Positions 7,881 to 16,644 of a stretch of 23,462 bases of DNA are shown piece after piece. The stretch spans positions 44,830 through 68,291 of the forward strand of contig NW_014578499.1 in the NCBI RefSeq assembly GCF_000485595.1, written 5' to 3'. Below the pieces are notes generated by a model. That model was not told the DNA's origin. It made no database searches and saw only the letters and a list, made by a program, of their open reading frames with translations. The stretch is from Priapulus caudatus. Lineage: Eukaryota; Priapulida; Priapulimorpha; Priapulimorphida; Priapulidae. Made by a program: the position numbers and the translations under genes. How positions within the stretch are numbered: position 1 is the first letter of the stretch; each line of letters begins with the position of its first letter.

Positions 7881-8400
7881 TGCCCGGAGGTTTTGACGTC
7901 TGTCACTATTGTGAAATGACATCCATATAGGCAAGTGTTGAATTCAAATTTCATGCATGCCCCAGTATATGGGAAGTGCTTCCTTTACTAATTGAGAATA
8001 CTCCTTCCCAGCCTTGGTAGGTGTTCGTGATGTGAATGTGGTTGTCCTTTTAATCCGGTCCTCATATATTATTTAATCCGATCCTTATATAGAGATGTAT
8101 TGACAATCCCGTGGCAAGGTTTATACGGATACGGATATAGGATTGGCATTCATGATACATTTTAGGTGAACCAATATAATAGTGCTAGAGTTGATTTCCG
8201 TGCAGTCTTTGCACAGCATCGGAAGAATCTCACTTCACTGATTTTGACTACCTTTTTCCCTTTCACAGTCTTCACGAATGAAATTTCTAAACACTGGACC
8301 TTCGGTCCACCAAGCCAGCAAAATTTACTGGACCGGACTAAATTTTACTGGACCAATATTATTTTGACATTTTTGACAATAAAGAACAAAACGCATCCAT
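7881..8400. other. AT-rich stretch, no gene
   Basis: No convincing coding sequence is visible. A TGGACC-TTC-GGTCCA hairpin lies at about 8294-8309, and an AAATTTACTGGACC / AAATTTTACTGGACC direct pair at about 8321-8355. These look like decayed repeat DNA. Confidence 0.4.
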
Positions 8401-8696
8401 CACATGCCTTCTACACACTGCAATGATAACACTAGGAATACCTATCAAATATTCATTCACATGCCTTCTACCACATGCCCTACAATAAAAAGCTGCAAAA
8501 TAGAACAACAAATCTGCGTTAGTCCGTCAGTGAGCATGTATCACACATACCTTCTAACACACTGCTATGATAACAGTAAGGATACCTATCAATATACATC
8601 ACATACCTTCTACACACTGCTATGATGAACAGTAGGAATACCTATCAAATATTCATGATATACCTTCTACCACACTGCTATGATAACAGTAAGAAT
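8401..8696. repeat. 56-bp minisatellite
   Basis: Units beginning ACATACCTTCTACACACTGC start near 8402, 8458, 8545, 8601 and 8657, a 56-57-bp period with one longer step. Each full unit also carries TGATAACAGTAGGAATACC and TATCAAATATTCAT. The second unit is interrupted by unrelated sequence at about 8480-8543. Confidence 0.85.
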
Positions 8697-8784
8697 ACAT
8701 ATGACGTTTAGTTGTTAGCGATGAAACAAAGTTTAAAAGTGTTATCAGTCCTTGTGTTTGTGAAAAAGGCAGGCGAGTGAAAAA

Positions 8785-8890
8785 TCACACGCCTTGGCTT
8801 GCCGAGGTGTGTGAGTGTGATTTGCATCCGAGTGCCCGCAGGTCACGAGGCAAACTAGGGGGTTCGGGGGCATGGCCCCCCAGGAAAAAA
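8785..8890. repeat. Dispersed-repeat end with hairpins and a G/C tract
   Basis: 8785-8798 and 8801-8814 form a hairpin (12 of 14 pairs, TT loop). At 8857-8881 a G-rich run (GGGGGTTCGGGGGCATGG) is followed by CCCCCC and AGGAAAAAA. I recall similar G-rich/CATG/C-rich signatures followed by GGAAAAATTT in many invertebrate repeats. This is probably the edge of a non-autonomous transposon; the other edge is not identified. Confidence 0.4.
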
Positions 8891-9307
8891 TTTGAAATCT
8901 AGACTTCATGAAATGCCATTTCCAGCATTTTGGGATAAAAATTAGCTCTGCATTTGTACTCTTAATTTGGACATTTTTAGGCGATTTTTTTCCATCCTAA
9001 CAAAAATATCAGTTCTTGAACTATATTGATGTGATACACTGTGAATCACGCATTTAGCATGTTTAATACAAAAAAAGGAACAACACTCAATTTTTCAAAG
9101 CAGACTATCAAAATTTAATAGTATTTGCAACATCGATAATCATTCATCATCTTAATTGTTTGAATTGTTTGTCACATTCGAGGTTATTCAGAGTTTCATT
9201 CAAGAAAAACCATATCATGTTTTGCAATAAAACTTCACTAACAAACCTAATCAGCAGGCCTTTTTTTAATTTTTCATCTGTCAGCTGCATGCTCATCATC
9301 AGTCTCG
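8891..9307. other. AT-rich stretch, no gene
   Basis: Mostly AT-rich sequence with scattered ATTTTT runs. Overlapping ORFs on both strands at 9147-9519 have no family resemblance and are not called. Confidence 0.4.
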
Positions 9308-9800
9308 ATCTGGAGGCGATGTTGCCAGGAGAGGCGAGCGCTCCAGATGCGAAAACGCTCGATGAACGAACGCAGCTGCCTCGGCATGAGCGACACACGA
9401 GCGTCGCTGCTGCGTCGCATTGTGCGCGTCGTCCCATCGATCAAGATGGCGGCCCCCATGGAGGGTTACTGCAGCAGATTTTAATCGCGAGAGAACAAGT
9501 ACTGTTAAAACGAATTTAGCAGACGAAATTGATACAAATTGATTTAGAAGTAATGAATGAATGAAGAAGTGAAATAAAGTTGAAATAGATTGCAATTGAC
9601 GTCAGAAATGTTAGATTCGCATTCGCCAGATTTTTCGGTCGGCCATCGTTGTAAACAACCTCGCAAGCACGAGCGAACAGCTTTTGGCAAAACTTGCGCG
9701 CAAACGCCCTCAGCCTGCGCAGCTCAGGCGTCGCGCTCGCTCGCGCAGTGTCGTTCAAGAAGGCGAGCGCGAGCGAACGCGAGCGAGCGTTTCGGTCTCC
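9308..9800 (+). promoter_or_regulatory. CpG-rich segment with YY1-type motif (possible promoter)
   Basis: CpG dinucleotides are dense here compared with the AT-rich flanks, notably at 9310-9450 and 9650-9800. AAGATGGCGGC at 9443-9453 matches the YY1 motif that sits just downstream of many animal transcription start sites, oriented for plus-strand transcription. 9734-9745 and 9778-9789 are perfect 12-bp inverted repeats (CGCTCGCTCGCG). A plus-strand ATG at 9861 with a donor-like GTGAGTAC at about 9954 could belong to a first exon, but no downstream exons were found. A promoter call is an inference. Confidence 0.35.
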
Positions 9801-10519
9801 GTGAAAACCGCCTCTATCTGCTGTAGCAATTGAATACAGTAACAGTCATATCATCATTGTATGGCTCGGTATGATAGGCCGGGATGTTTTGGTTTTGGTT
9901 TTTGGTTTGGTGGGTCGGTGTGGCAAAAGCGTCAACAGGCAGACAGTAGACTTTGTGAGTACGACGGATCGAGGTGTAGTGTTTACTGGTTGCAAGTGTG
10001 TAACGAAAGAATACGCAGAGTCAACAGTACGTCAAGCTTTTCGTCGGTGATAAATAAATGATGAGCGGATGGAGATTTGATGTTTAAGAACTGCTGTGGT
10101 ATAAAGCGTTACAACTGTCGTTATAATGAAGACATGTGAAACCGACTGTCCGGCAAAATGTCCGTGATGTTTTACAACCAACGTTTGCGTTTATCTTCGA
10201 GTTTACAAGTTGGACTTTAATTGAAAAACAAACACGAAGAGGCTCGTGCGTTTTGATAATGCTTGAGATGCGCGTTGTTTTCGCAGTTATCGTATACAGT
10301 AAGTAGTCTCATAAATACTTTGATAAAATTATTTAAATACTGTAACTCAGAGTGGCTGAAAAAAACAACGGGTGGAACCGACGGTCCCCATTTAACTGTT
10401 AAATTTAACTGGACCGAGAGAGATTTTGGTGGTCTCGGACCACGGTCCACCGCCTAACGTCGAAGACTGTTTAATATTTTTCTGTTTTTTCAGACCTACA
10501 TTCTCTCCGATTCCTGTGT
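9801..10519. other. Stretch between CpG segment and BEL element
   Basis: No supported gene. A 66-codon ORF at 9861-10061 has an odd Gly/Phe-rich start. A GGACCGAGA / TCTCGGACC near-inverted pair lies at about 10412-10441. The right end borders the target duplication of the BEL element. Confidence 0.35.
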
Positions 10520-10524
10520 CACTA
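10520..10524. repeat. Target-site duplication CACTA (left)
   Basis: CACTA at 10520-10524 is repeated at 16497-16501, exactly outside the two LTRs. Five base pairs is the expected duplication length for BEL/Pao integrases. Confidence 0.8.
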
Positions 10525-11066
10525 TATTCTGCCTTGGCCTATATGCTGCCCTTTGCTTTTGGAGATACAGCGATATACAGATAGCCAACGCTTCGAGTGG
10601 GTGAACTCTGTTTGCTTTCTTTATTCATCCCTCACGATATATAGCATAAGAACTAAAAATACGAATACAAATACAGGAGTCTTACTTCACCAAATGAAAA
10701 TTGACTAACAAACATACAATGTTACATGCACTTACAAACTGCACTACATCACACGGATCAGGCATTACACAGTGGATTACTGTTACGGTTACTGTAAGCA
10801 ATACTGCGAACATCTAAACTACAGTGCTATAATTGATTAGCTTACGTTGTGGCGACCTCCAGCAACACTAACTTTAACTTTTAAGGGAAACTTTAAGAAA
10901 CACAGCCATGTTTCTTAAAACCCGCGTTGGTAACGAAAACGAGGTGGTAATAATAAAACGAAAACGAGGCTACCTAGCCACAAATAACCGCATGCAGGGA
11001 GAATGATCCGGTCTCCTGTTGTACCGCACGAAAATGTAACATCTGTGAGACTGACAATCCAGTACA
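10525..11066 (-). repeat. BEL 3' LTR
   Basis: 542 bp, the downstream LTR in element orientation. It contains the minus-strand polyadenylation signal AATAAA (plus-strand 10620-10625). It also has a perfect 10-bp stem-loop (10892-10901 with 10910-10919, 8-nt loop). It differs from the other LTR mainly by transitions. Confidence 0.93.
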
Positions 11067-11074
11067 CTCCCCGT
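11067..11074 (-). other. BEL polypurine tract
   Basis: On the minus strand ACGGGGAG directly precedes the TGTACT start of the 3' LTR, where the plus-strand primer of reverse transcription is expected. Confidence 0.7.
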
Positions 11075-11165
11075 CTGATGTCTATCAGATATCACCACTA
11101 GACAATCAATACACAACCAATAACGCGATTATTGATTATAAACTATTCGCGTCACAGATAGACAG

Positions 11166-14100
11166 TCAGTCAATCAGGCGTATCAGCTCGGTCACAGGCC
11201 GACTGAACCTCACAGTCCTTCCTCCTCGGAGAATCCTAACTTGAGCCTTTCGAACGTTCCCATCACTCTCACTAGGCATAGCACCTTCAACAATGCCCAT
11301 GGGCCACTCACTTCGCGGCACCTCCTTATCCTTGAGTAATACAATGTCACCATCTTTGATGTTAGGCTGGCTTTCTCGCCACTTACGACGGACCTGTAAG
11401 GTCTGAAGGTAACCTTCCCTCCAGCGTTTCCAGAATGCATTGGAGAGGACTTGAACTCTCTTCCAATGTTCCCGGTAAATATCCTTCTGGTCAAAGTCGA
11501 CACATGCCAATGGGTCTCCGCCGACTTTCTGATTCAGGAGTGTCGCAGGACTAAGAACCATAGGGCATTCCGGGTCCGTAGATATAGGTGCCACTGGTCG
11601 CGAATTCACTATGGCACATACCTCTGCCATGAAGGTAGTGAGAACCTCATGAGTAAGGTTCTTCACACCACCTCGGTGTAACATAGAGTCAAGAATTCTC
11701 CTCGCGATACCAATCATCCTCTCCCACACGCCTCCCATGTGGGAGGAGTGTGGCGCATTGAAGATCCAGGTAACTCCCGATTCATAGAGGTACTTCTTGA
11801 CAGGACTGTCTTCGACGTTAACGGTGTCGATCCTGAGACTCCTGGTCGCACCGACAAAGTTGGTGCCTCTGTCTGATCTGAACTCCTTTACGTTACCCCT
11901 AATGGCGACGAAGCGACGGACAGAATTTATGAACGCTGAGCTGCTCATGTCCTCGACGACCTCAATATGAATTGCGCGAGTAGTCAAGCAGGTAAACAAT
12001 ATAGCCCAGCGCTTGCTGTGGGCTAATCCACCCCTCGTTCTGCGGGACACCACTGCCCAAGGTCCGAACATGTCGACACCTACAGACGTGAAAGGTGGTC
12101 CAGGTGCGAGGCGGTCAGCAGGCAAGTCAGCCATCTTCTGGTGCTCCAAACGTCCACGTAGTTTCCTGCAGGTGACACAATGATGAATAATTGTGGAAAC
12201 AACTCGCTTCACCCCTACTATCCAGTAACCATGGCTCCTTATGGCTCCCTCGGTAAGTAGCCTGCCTTGATGCTCAACTTTCTCATGAAAGTGGCGTACC
12301 AGTAATCTCGCTAAATGACTTTTAGCTGGCAAGATTACCGGGTTTGTTTCTTCTATGGGGAGACAACCTTGATTGAGACGACCTCCAACCCTCATAACGT
12401 CATCATTGTCCAAATATGGGTTGAGAGGACTGATAGCACAGTTATCGGGAACAGGTTTCCTATCCCAAAGCCTCTGAATTTCCTCAGAATAGGCATCTCG
12501 TTGTCCTTGTCTCACGATAAATTGCTCTGCCTCTTTGTAAAGATCGACTGCCGACGATTTACCCTTGTCAGCTCCTTGCTTTCTTCTGCTTTTAAAGCTC
12601 CTTGCAGCTCGTTTGAGAACAGAGATGGCAGCAACAAGTCTATACCAGCTCGAGAATCGCTCAAATTTCTCAGATATGCTCTCGTCAACTGTGGTTTTAC
12701 GGACGCCAACCTCAACTTGTGGTCTTAACTCCTTATCGTTGTCAGGAGAGACTAGAGGGTAGGTCTCCGAAAGGTTATCATTGTCGCGCCTTCTCAATTG
12801 TTCCGGTCCTGATAGCCACACACTAGCTGCAAGCTGGTCAGCTGCTATCAAGCTTCGTGTACCCTGATCTGCCGGATTCTGGTCGGTTGGTACGTGTGAC
12901 CATTGCTCAGAGCGTGTCGCACGATGGATTCGCTCAACCCGGTTGTCGACGTATGTGTAGAATCTGCGTGTCATATTGCGGATGTAGCCTAACACAACCC
13001 TGCTGTCACTGTAATATCTGAACACTCTAGGGCTAATGTTCAAACTTTCACTTACAGTCTCGTCCACTTCAACAGCAAGGATTGCTGCGCACAACTCCAG
13101 TCGAGGAATGGTGTGCCCGTGTGAAGGCGCTAGCTTAGCCTTTCCCATAACGAATCCCACTTGTCCTTCTCCATCCTTGTACGTTTTGACGTAGGCAACG
13201 GCGGCAACAGCCTTCTCTGATGCGTCAGAGAAAATATGCACTTCTACTTTCTCTGCAGTACTGAGCGACAAGGGTACGTACATCCTCGGAATCTGCAAGT
13301 CCTTTAGTTGACTGAGAGACCTCTTCCATTCCACCCAACTAGCTAGGGGTTCGGAGGGTAAAGTCTCATCCCAGTCGACACCCTTTGTCAACTCTCGAAG
13401 TAGGATTTTTCCATGTACGGCAATGGGTGTTATGAAACCCATGGGGTCGAAGATACTATTTAGCGTGGACAGCATTCCCCGCCGTGTGTTAGGTTTCACC
13501 TCTAGTTGTACGTCGAAGGTGAAATGATCGGCGTTCAGGTCCCATGACATGCCAAGACTGTGTTGTACAGGTAATGGGTCCTTGTCTAAGCTCAGGGATT
13601 TAAATTCCTCTGCCAGCTCCTGCTCCGGAAATGCCTGCATGACTTCAGTGCTGTTAGATGCTATCTTATGCAGCCTTAGGTTCCCTTGAGCCTTGAGCAC
13701 CTGCTGTGTTTGTGTCATGATATCGATAGCTTGCCTAGCTGTGGGTAGGGAGGTGAGTGCGTCATCGACATAGAAGTTCTCCTTCACAAACTCACTCACA
13801 TCTCCTGCCGCATCTTTGACGGTTTCACGCAAACAATATGTCGCGACTGCCGGTGAGGGGCTATTCCCAAACACATGAGCTCGCATCCGGTATTCGATGA
13901 GGTCAAGGTTGGGGTCATTGTCGCGATACCACAGAAACCTTAGAAAGTCACGGTGGTCTTCTCGTACCAAGAAAGAGTAGAACATCTGCTCTATGTCTCC
14001 TGTGATAGCGTAGGCATCCTTACGAAACCGCAGAAGAATTCCCAACAAACTGTTGGTTAGGTTAGGCCCTGATAGGAGCGTGCCATTCAGTGATACGCCT

Positions 14101-14414
14101 TCATACACTGCCGAAGAATCAAACACGCCTCTTATCTTGTCAGGCTTCTTCGGGTGGTACACTCCGAAGATTGGTAGATACCATACTTCCTCTTCCGTCG
14201 GCAAGGCGACTTCAGCTGCTCCAGAGTCTATAACTTTCTTCATAAACTTTATAAAGTGTTCTTTCTTCGTAGGGTTTCTCTGAAGATTAGCATCCAGAAA
14301 CTTTGCACGTTTCAAAGCCAAGGACCGGTTGTTGGGCATCACCTGCCTTGGAGAACGAAAAGGCAAGGGCGCAGTCCAACACCCTTTATTGTCCTTTGTG
14401 ATATCACGTTCCAT
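11166..14414 (-). CDS. BEL/Pao pol: reverse transcriptase, RNase H, integrase
   Basis: This 1,082-codon open frame lacks only its start: the first Met is internal to the expected pol (a frame change lies at about 14420). Reverse transcriptase covers about residues 15-330, with the motif A Asp at 140 (TGDIEQMF) and YVDD at 215-218. RNase H covers about 390-520 (Asp397 in FSDAS, Glu440 in PRLEL, Asp470 in YSDSR, Asp516 in NPADQGTR). The integrase zinc-binding region covers about 700-755 (H-x-H...CVTC, Cys746 and Cys749). The integrase core has Asp781 (GVDMFGPW), Asp848 (RSDRGTNF) and Glu898 (GGVWERM), spaced as usual for BEL. The C-terminal domain (WKRVQVLSNAFWKRW, GDIVLLKD, near 985-1030) is also BEL-typical. 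It would copy element RNA into DNA and insert it. No internal stop interrupts the frame over more than 3.2 kb. Confidence 0.93.
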   Translation of the reverse strand: MERDITKDNKGCWTAPLPFRSPRQVMPNNRSLALKRAKFLDANLQRNPTKKEHFIKFMKKVIDSGAAEVALPTEEEVWYLPIFGVYHPKKPDKIRGVFDSSAVYEGVSLNGTLLSGPNLTNSLLGILLRFRKDAYAITGDIEQMFYSFLVREDHRDFLRFLWYRDNDPNLDLIEYRMRAHVFGNSPSPAVATYCLRETVKDAAGDVSEFVKENFYVDDALTSLPTARQAIDIMTQTQQVLKAQGNLRLHKIASNSTEVMQAFPEQELAEEFKSLSLDKDPLPVQHSLGMSWDLNADHFTFDVQLEVKPNTRRGMLSTLNSIFDPMGFITPIAVHGKILLRELTKGVDWDETLPSEPLASWVEWKRSLSQLKDLQIPRMYVPLSLSTAEKVEVHIFSDASEKAVAAVAYVKTYKDGEGQVGFVMGKAKLAPSHGHTIPRLELCAAILAVEVDETVSESLNISPRVFRYYSDSRVVLGYIRNMTRRFYTYVDNRVERIHRATRSEQWSHVPTDQNPADQGTRSLIAADQLAASVWLSGPEQLRRRDNDNLSETYPLVSPDNDKELRPQVEVGVRKTTVDESISEKFERFSSWYRLVAAISVLKRAARSFKSRRKQGADKGKSSAVDLYKEAEQFIVRQGQRDAYSEEIQRLWDRKPVPDNCAISPLNPYLDNDDVMRVGGRLNQGCLPIEETNPVILPAKSHLARLLVRHFHEKVEHQGRLLTEGAIRSHGYWIVGVKRVVSTIIHHCVTCRKLRGRLEHQKMADLPADRLAPGPPFTSVGVDMFGPWAVVSRRTRGGLAHSKRWAILFTCLTTRAIHIEVVEDMSSSAFINSVRRFVAIRGNVKEFRSDRGTNFVGATRSLRIDTVNVEDSPVKKYLYESGVTWIFNAPHSSHMGGVWERMIGIARRILDSMLHRGGVKNLTHEVLTTFMAEVCAIVNSRPVAPISTDPECPMVLSPATLLNQKVGGDPLACVDFDQKDIYREHWKRVQVLSNAFWKRWREGYLQTLQVRRKWRESQPNIKDGDIVLLKDKEVPRSEWPMGIVEGAMPSESDGNVRKAQVRILRGGRTVRFSRPVTELIRLID

Positions 14415-14550
14415 GATTAAACTCTCGGTCTTCTACCGACAGACCCAACTTCTCGTCATCTTTTGTCTTGACGAAGAGCTCATCACCATGATACAAGGTT
14501 CTCATAAAGTCCTGTTTCTTGTCTTCGCACTTGCCTTCATGTAGTGTCAG
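14415..14550 (-). pseudogene. Out-of-frame link between BEL gag-protease and pol
   Basis: The two long ORFs share a frame but are separated by three in-frame stops. From 14550 a different frame (one base back) is open for 48 codons. It carries pol-like sequence ending LGLSVEDREF just before the pol frame resumes with IMERDITKD near 14420. BEL proteins normally have this as one continuous stretch. Two compensating frame changes therefore lie at about 14550 and 14420. Mutational decay is the simplest reading; programmed frameshifting is possible for the first but not supported by a slippery heptamer or evident structure. Confidence 0.7.
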
Positions 14551-15926
14551 GTTTCTACTACACGGTTCGAAAATGGTTCCTCGGCCATCACATGAGTCTT
14601 GAAACTGTTGACATGTATTGTGTCAGGTCTATGTGCCTTCCCTAGACAAACCTCACCGATCACTACCCAGCCCAAGCCGAGCCTTTGGGCGAACGGGGCA
14701 TCTCGAGGTCCTATCAACTGTTCATGCACATGGTGTGCATTGATTAGGTCTTTCCCTATCAACAGGCCAATCTGGCAATCACGATTCACTGACGTGAATG
14801 ACGTATTCGGAGCGACATGGGGACTAGTAACCACTAACGGTGTAGTGTATGTTACACGTGGAGCTGATGTCTTGACAGATACATCTCGCGCTACATGTGG
14901 TACCGATCCCACAGTGATGTTTTGCTTCTCTGGTTGGACGCTCCGCCTCTGCTCCTCAACGTATTCCCTTATTCTTCTATTATGGGATTCCTCCTCCACC
15001 ACTGAAGAATGTGAGGAACGATCAGACCAATCAGTAATCATAACCTCCAGTTCTGCGTCTACTATAGCCACTTCCTCTTCCACCTTCAGTAGACCAAGTT
15101 CTATCTTTAAATCCGATTTCTTCTTCTCCGTCTTAGCCCGTAACACCTTTTCATCATTCTCCGCCTTAGCCCGTAACACTTTTTCATTCTCCTCTAACTG
15201 TGCCTCTTCTCGCTTTATGTTAGCTGCTCGTTCAGCGAATTTGAGGCGAGCACGTGCTGCCTCAGCCTTCTGCAGTTGCTGAAGCCTTGCGCTACTCCGT
15301 GACTGAGCTCTACTGCTTCCACTTTTAGAGCTATGCCTACTTGTTGTACATGTACGCACATCTGTGTTCACGTTGTCTCCATCTAGTGCCTTGACAGTAA
15401 TATCTATTTTTTGAAGAACAGTCTGCACTGCAACACTGACACGGTCTATTGCACTCTGTTGTGCGATCAGTTCCTGTGTACTATTTTCTGTGTTTGTACC
15501 TTCTAAAAATCCTATGAACTGTCCATGTACATGCTTGTATCGATCGAAGCACCTGACAACATTGTACCTAATGTCCAATAGAGGTGCTTTCTCTTTATTA
15601 CCTATGGCAAGGTCTCTGTCCGTGCCTATAGTCTGTTGAATACGACTTAACTCGCTTTTATAGTCCGCTACCCTAGACATGTAGAGGTTTTGCCCTCTCT
15701 CTGTTAGAGTTCGTTGGCGTCTCATTCTCTCGTGCTGTACAGTAGGGCTGTCGTCCGGTGCATTGGACAAACAGTGTTCCTGTATGGTGACGTCAGAAGA
15801 AGCATCCGGCGGTGCGTTGGCCGAGCCTTCTTCTTGTCTGCTAGCACTGTCCTGCATTGAAGAGTCATCGTCCACTGCTTTGGTTGAATCGTCTCCTATC
15901 AGAGTGATATCCTCCCTTTCTGCCAT
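14547..15926 (-). CDS. BEL gag N-terminus fused to protease C-terminal end (internal deletion)
   Basis: The ATG at 15926 is the likely start, since the codon before it is GTG. The protein has about 459 residues. An acidic leader (1-60) is followed at about 70-180 by a region like the N-terminus of Pao-family gag (RTLTERGQNLY...). A Ser/Arg-rich linker spans about 195-213, and a long charged coiled coil about 215-298 with an internal repeat (EKVLRAKAEND / EKVLRAKTEKK). After about residue 380 it switches abruptly to the end of the BEL protease region (DCQIGLLIGKDL, then RLGLGWVVIGEV). The gag C-terminus, zinc knuckles and the N-terminal protease half with its active site are missing. The join near 14790 is therefore an internal deletion. 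It ends at a stop at 14547-14549. Confidence 0.75.
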   Translation of the reverse strand: MAEREDITLIGDDSTKAVDDDSSMQDSASRQEEGSANAPPDASSDVTIQEHCLSNAPDDSPTVQHERMRRQRTLTERGQNLYMSRVADYKSELSRIQQTIGTDRDLAIGNKEKAPLLDIRYNVVRCFDRYKHVHGQFIGFLEGTNTENSTQELIAQQSAIDRVSVAVQTVLQKIDITVKALDGDNVNTDVRTCTTSRHSSKSGSSRAQSRSSARLQQLQKAEAARARLKFAERAANIKREEAQLEENEKVLRAKAENDEKVLRAKTEKKKSDLKIELGLLKVEEEVAIVDAELEVMITDWSDRSSHSSVVEEESHNRRIREYVEEQRRSVQPEKQNITVGSVPHVARDVSVKTSAPRVTYTTPLVVTSPHVAPNTSFTSVNRDCQIGLLIGKDLINAHHVHEQLIGPRDAPFAQRLGLGWVVIGEVCLGKAHRPDTIHVNSFKTHVMAEEPFSNRVVET

Positions 15927-15931
15927 CACGA

Positions 15932-15949
15932 GTGCAGCTTTCTAGTCCA
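15932..15949 (-). other. Candidate BEL primer-binding site
   Basis: On the minus strand TGGACTAGAAAGCTGCAC starts 9 nt after the end of the 5' LTR. It begins with TGG, as expected for pairing to a tRNA 3' end. I could not match it to a specific tRNA, and the 9-nt spacing is longer than usual. Confidence 0.3.
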
Positions 15950-15958
15950 ACTTCTTAC

Positions 15959-16496
15959 TATTCTGCCTTGGCCTATATGCTGCCTTTTGCTTTCGGAGAT
16001 ACGGCGATGTACAGATAGCTAACGCTTCGAGTGGGTGAACTCAGTTTGCTTTCTTTATTCATCCCTCACGATATAGCGTAAGAACTAAAAATACAAATAC
16101 AAATACAAGTCTTACTTCACCAAATGAAAATTGACTAACAAACATACAATGTTACATGCACTTACAAACTGCACTACATCACACGGATCAGGCATTACAC
16201 AGTGGATTACTGTTACGGTTACTGTAAGCAATACTGCGAACATCTAAACTACAGTGCTATAATTGATTAGCTTACGTTGTGGCGACCTCCAGCAACACTA
16301 ACTTTAACTTTTAAGGGAAACTTTAAGAAACACAGCCATGTTTCTTAAAACCCGCGTTGGTAACGAAAACGAGGCGGTAATAATAAAACGAAAACGAGGC
16401 TACCTAGCCACAAATAACCGCACGCAGGGAGAATGATCTGGTCTCCTGTTGTACCGCACGGAAATGTAACATCTGCGAGACTGACAATCCAGTACA
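15959..16496 (-). repeat. BEL 5' LTR
   Basis: 538 bp, the upstream LTR in element orientation, carrying the promoter for the element. It has the same AATAAA (plus-strand 16054-16059) and 10-bp stem-loop (16322-16331 with 16340-16349) as the partner LTR. It is followed by the CACTA duplication at 16497-16501. Confidence 0.93.
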
Positions 16497-16501
16497 CACT
16501 A
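16497..16501. repeat. Target-site duplication CACTA (right)
   Basis: This matches 10520-10524 exactly and directly abuts the 5' LTR, so the element has its original flanks and has not recombined with another copy. Confidence 0.8.
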
Positions 16502-16644
16502 TGTAGACCCTTAAGTAGGTTATTGATCTACATTATATAAAAGGATGACTGTACTTGTTTATATTTATTGTACACTGTAACTCTGTTAGTGTTAGGTTGA
16601 CCATTATGTGAGTCATGCATGAGACAAGTGTCAAATTTAATTAA

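Larger units (their letters stand above)
10525..16496 (-). mobile_element. BEL/Pao LTR retrotransposon, complete ends, internally deleted
   Basis: This 5,972-bp element lies on the minus strand. It has two LTRs (10525-11066 and 15959-16496), a CACTA duplication on both sides, a polypurine tract at 11067-11074, and gag- and pol-type ORFs. Read on its own strand the LTRs begin TGTACTGG and end GCAGAATA, that is TG...TA rather than the usual TG...CA. By eye the LTRs differ at 13 positions (12 transitions) plus two 2-bp indels, about 2.4%. Gag C-terminus, zinc knuckles and the protease N-terminal half are missing, and there are two frame changes before pol. The copy could not make all its own proteins, but its ends and pol are well kept. 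Confidence 0.93.

Noticed and set aside
8404-8625. Repetitive Thr/Tyr-rich ORF
   Set aside because: It is simply the 56-bp minisatellite translated.
9861-10061. Possible first exon (ATG 9861) after the CpG-rich block
   Set aside because: The donor-like GTGAGT is plausible but the peptide is unfamiliar and no downstream exon could be linked, so it is not called as a gene.
14599-15282. 227-codon plus-strand ORF
   Set aside because: Antisense shadow of the BEL gag-protease ORF; its Ser/Phe-rich sequence reflects the complementary coiled-coil codons.
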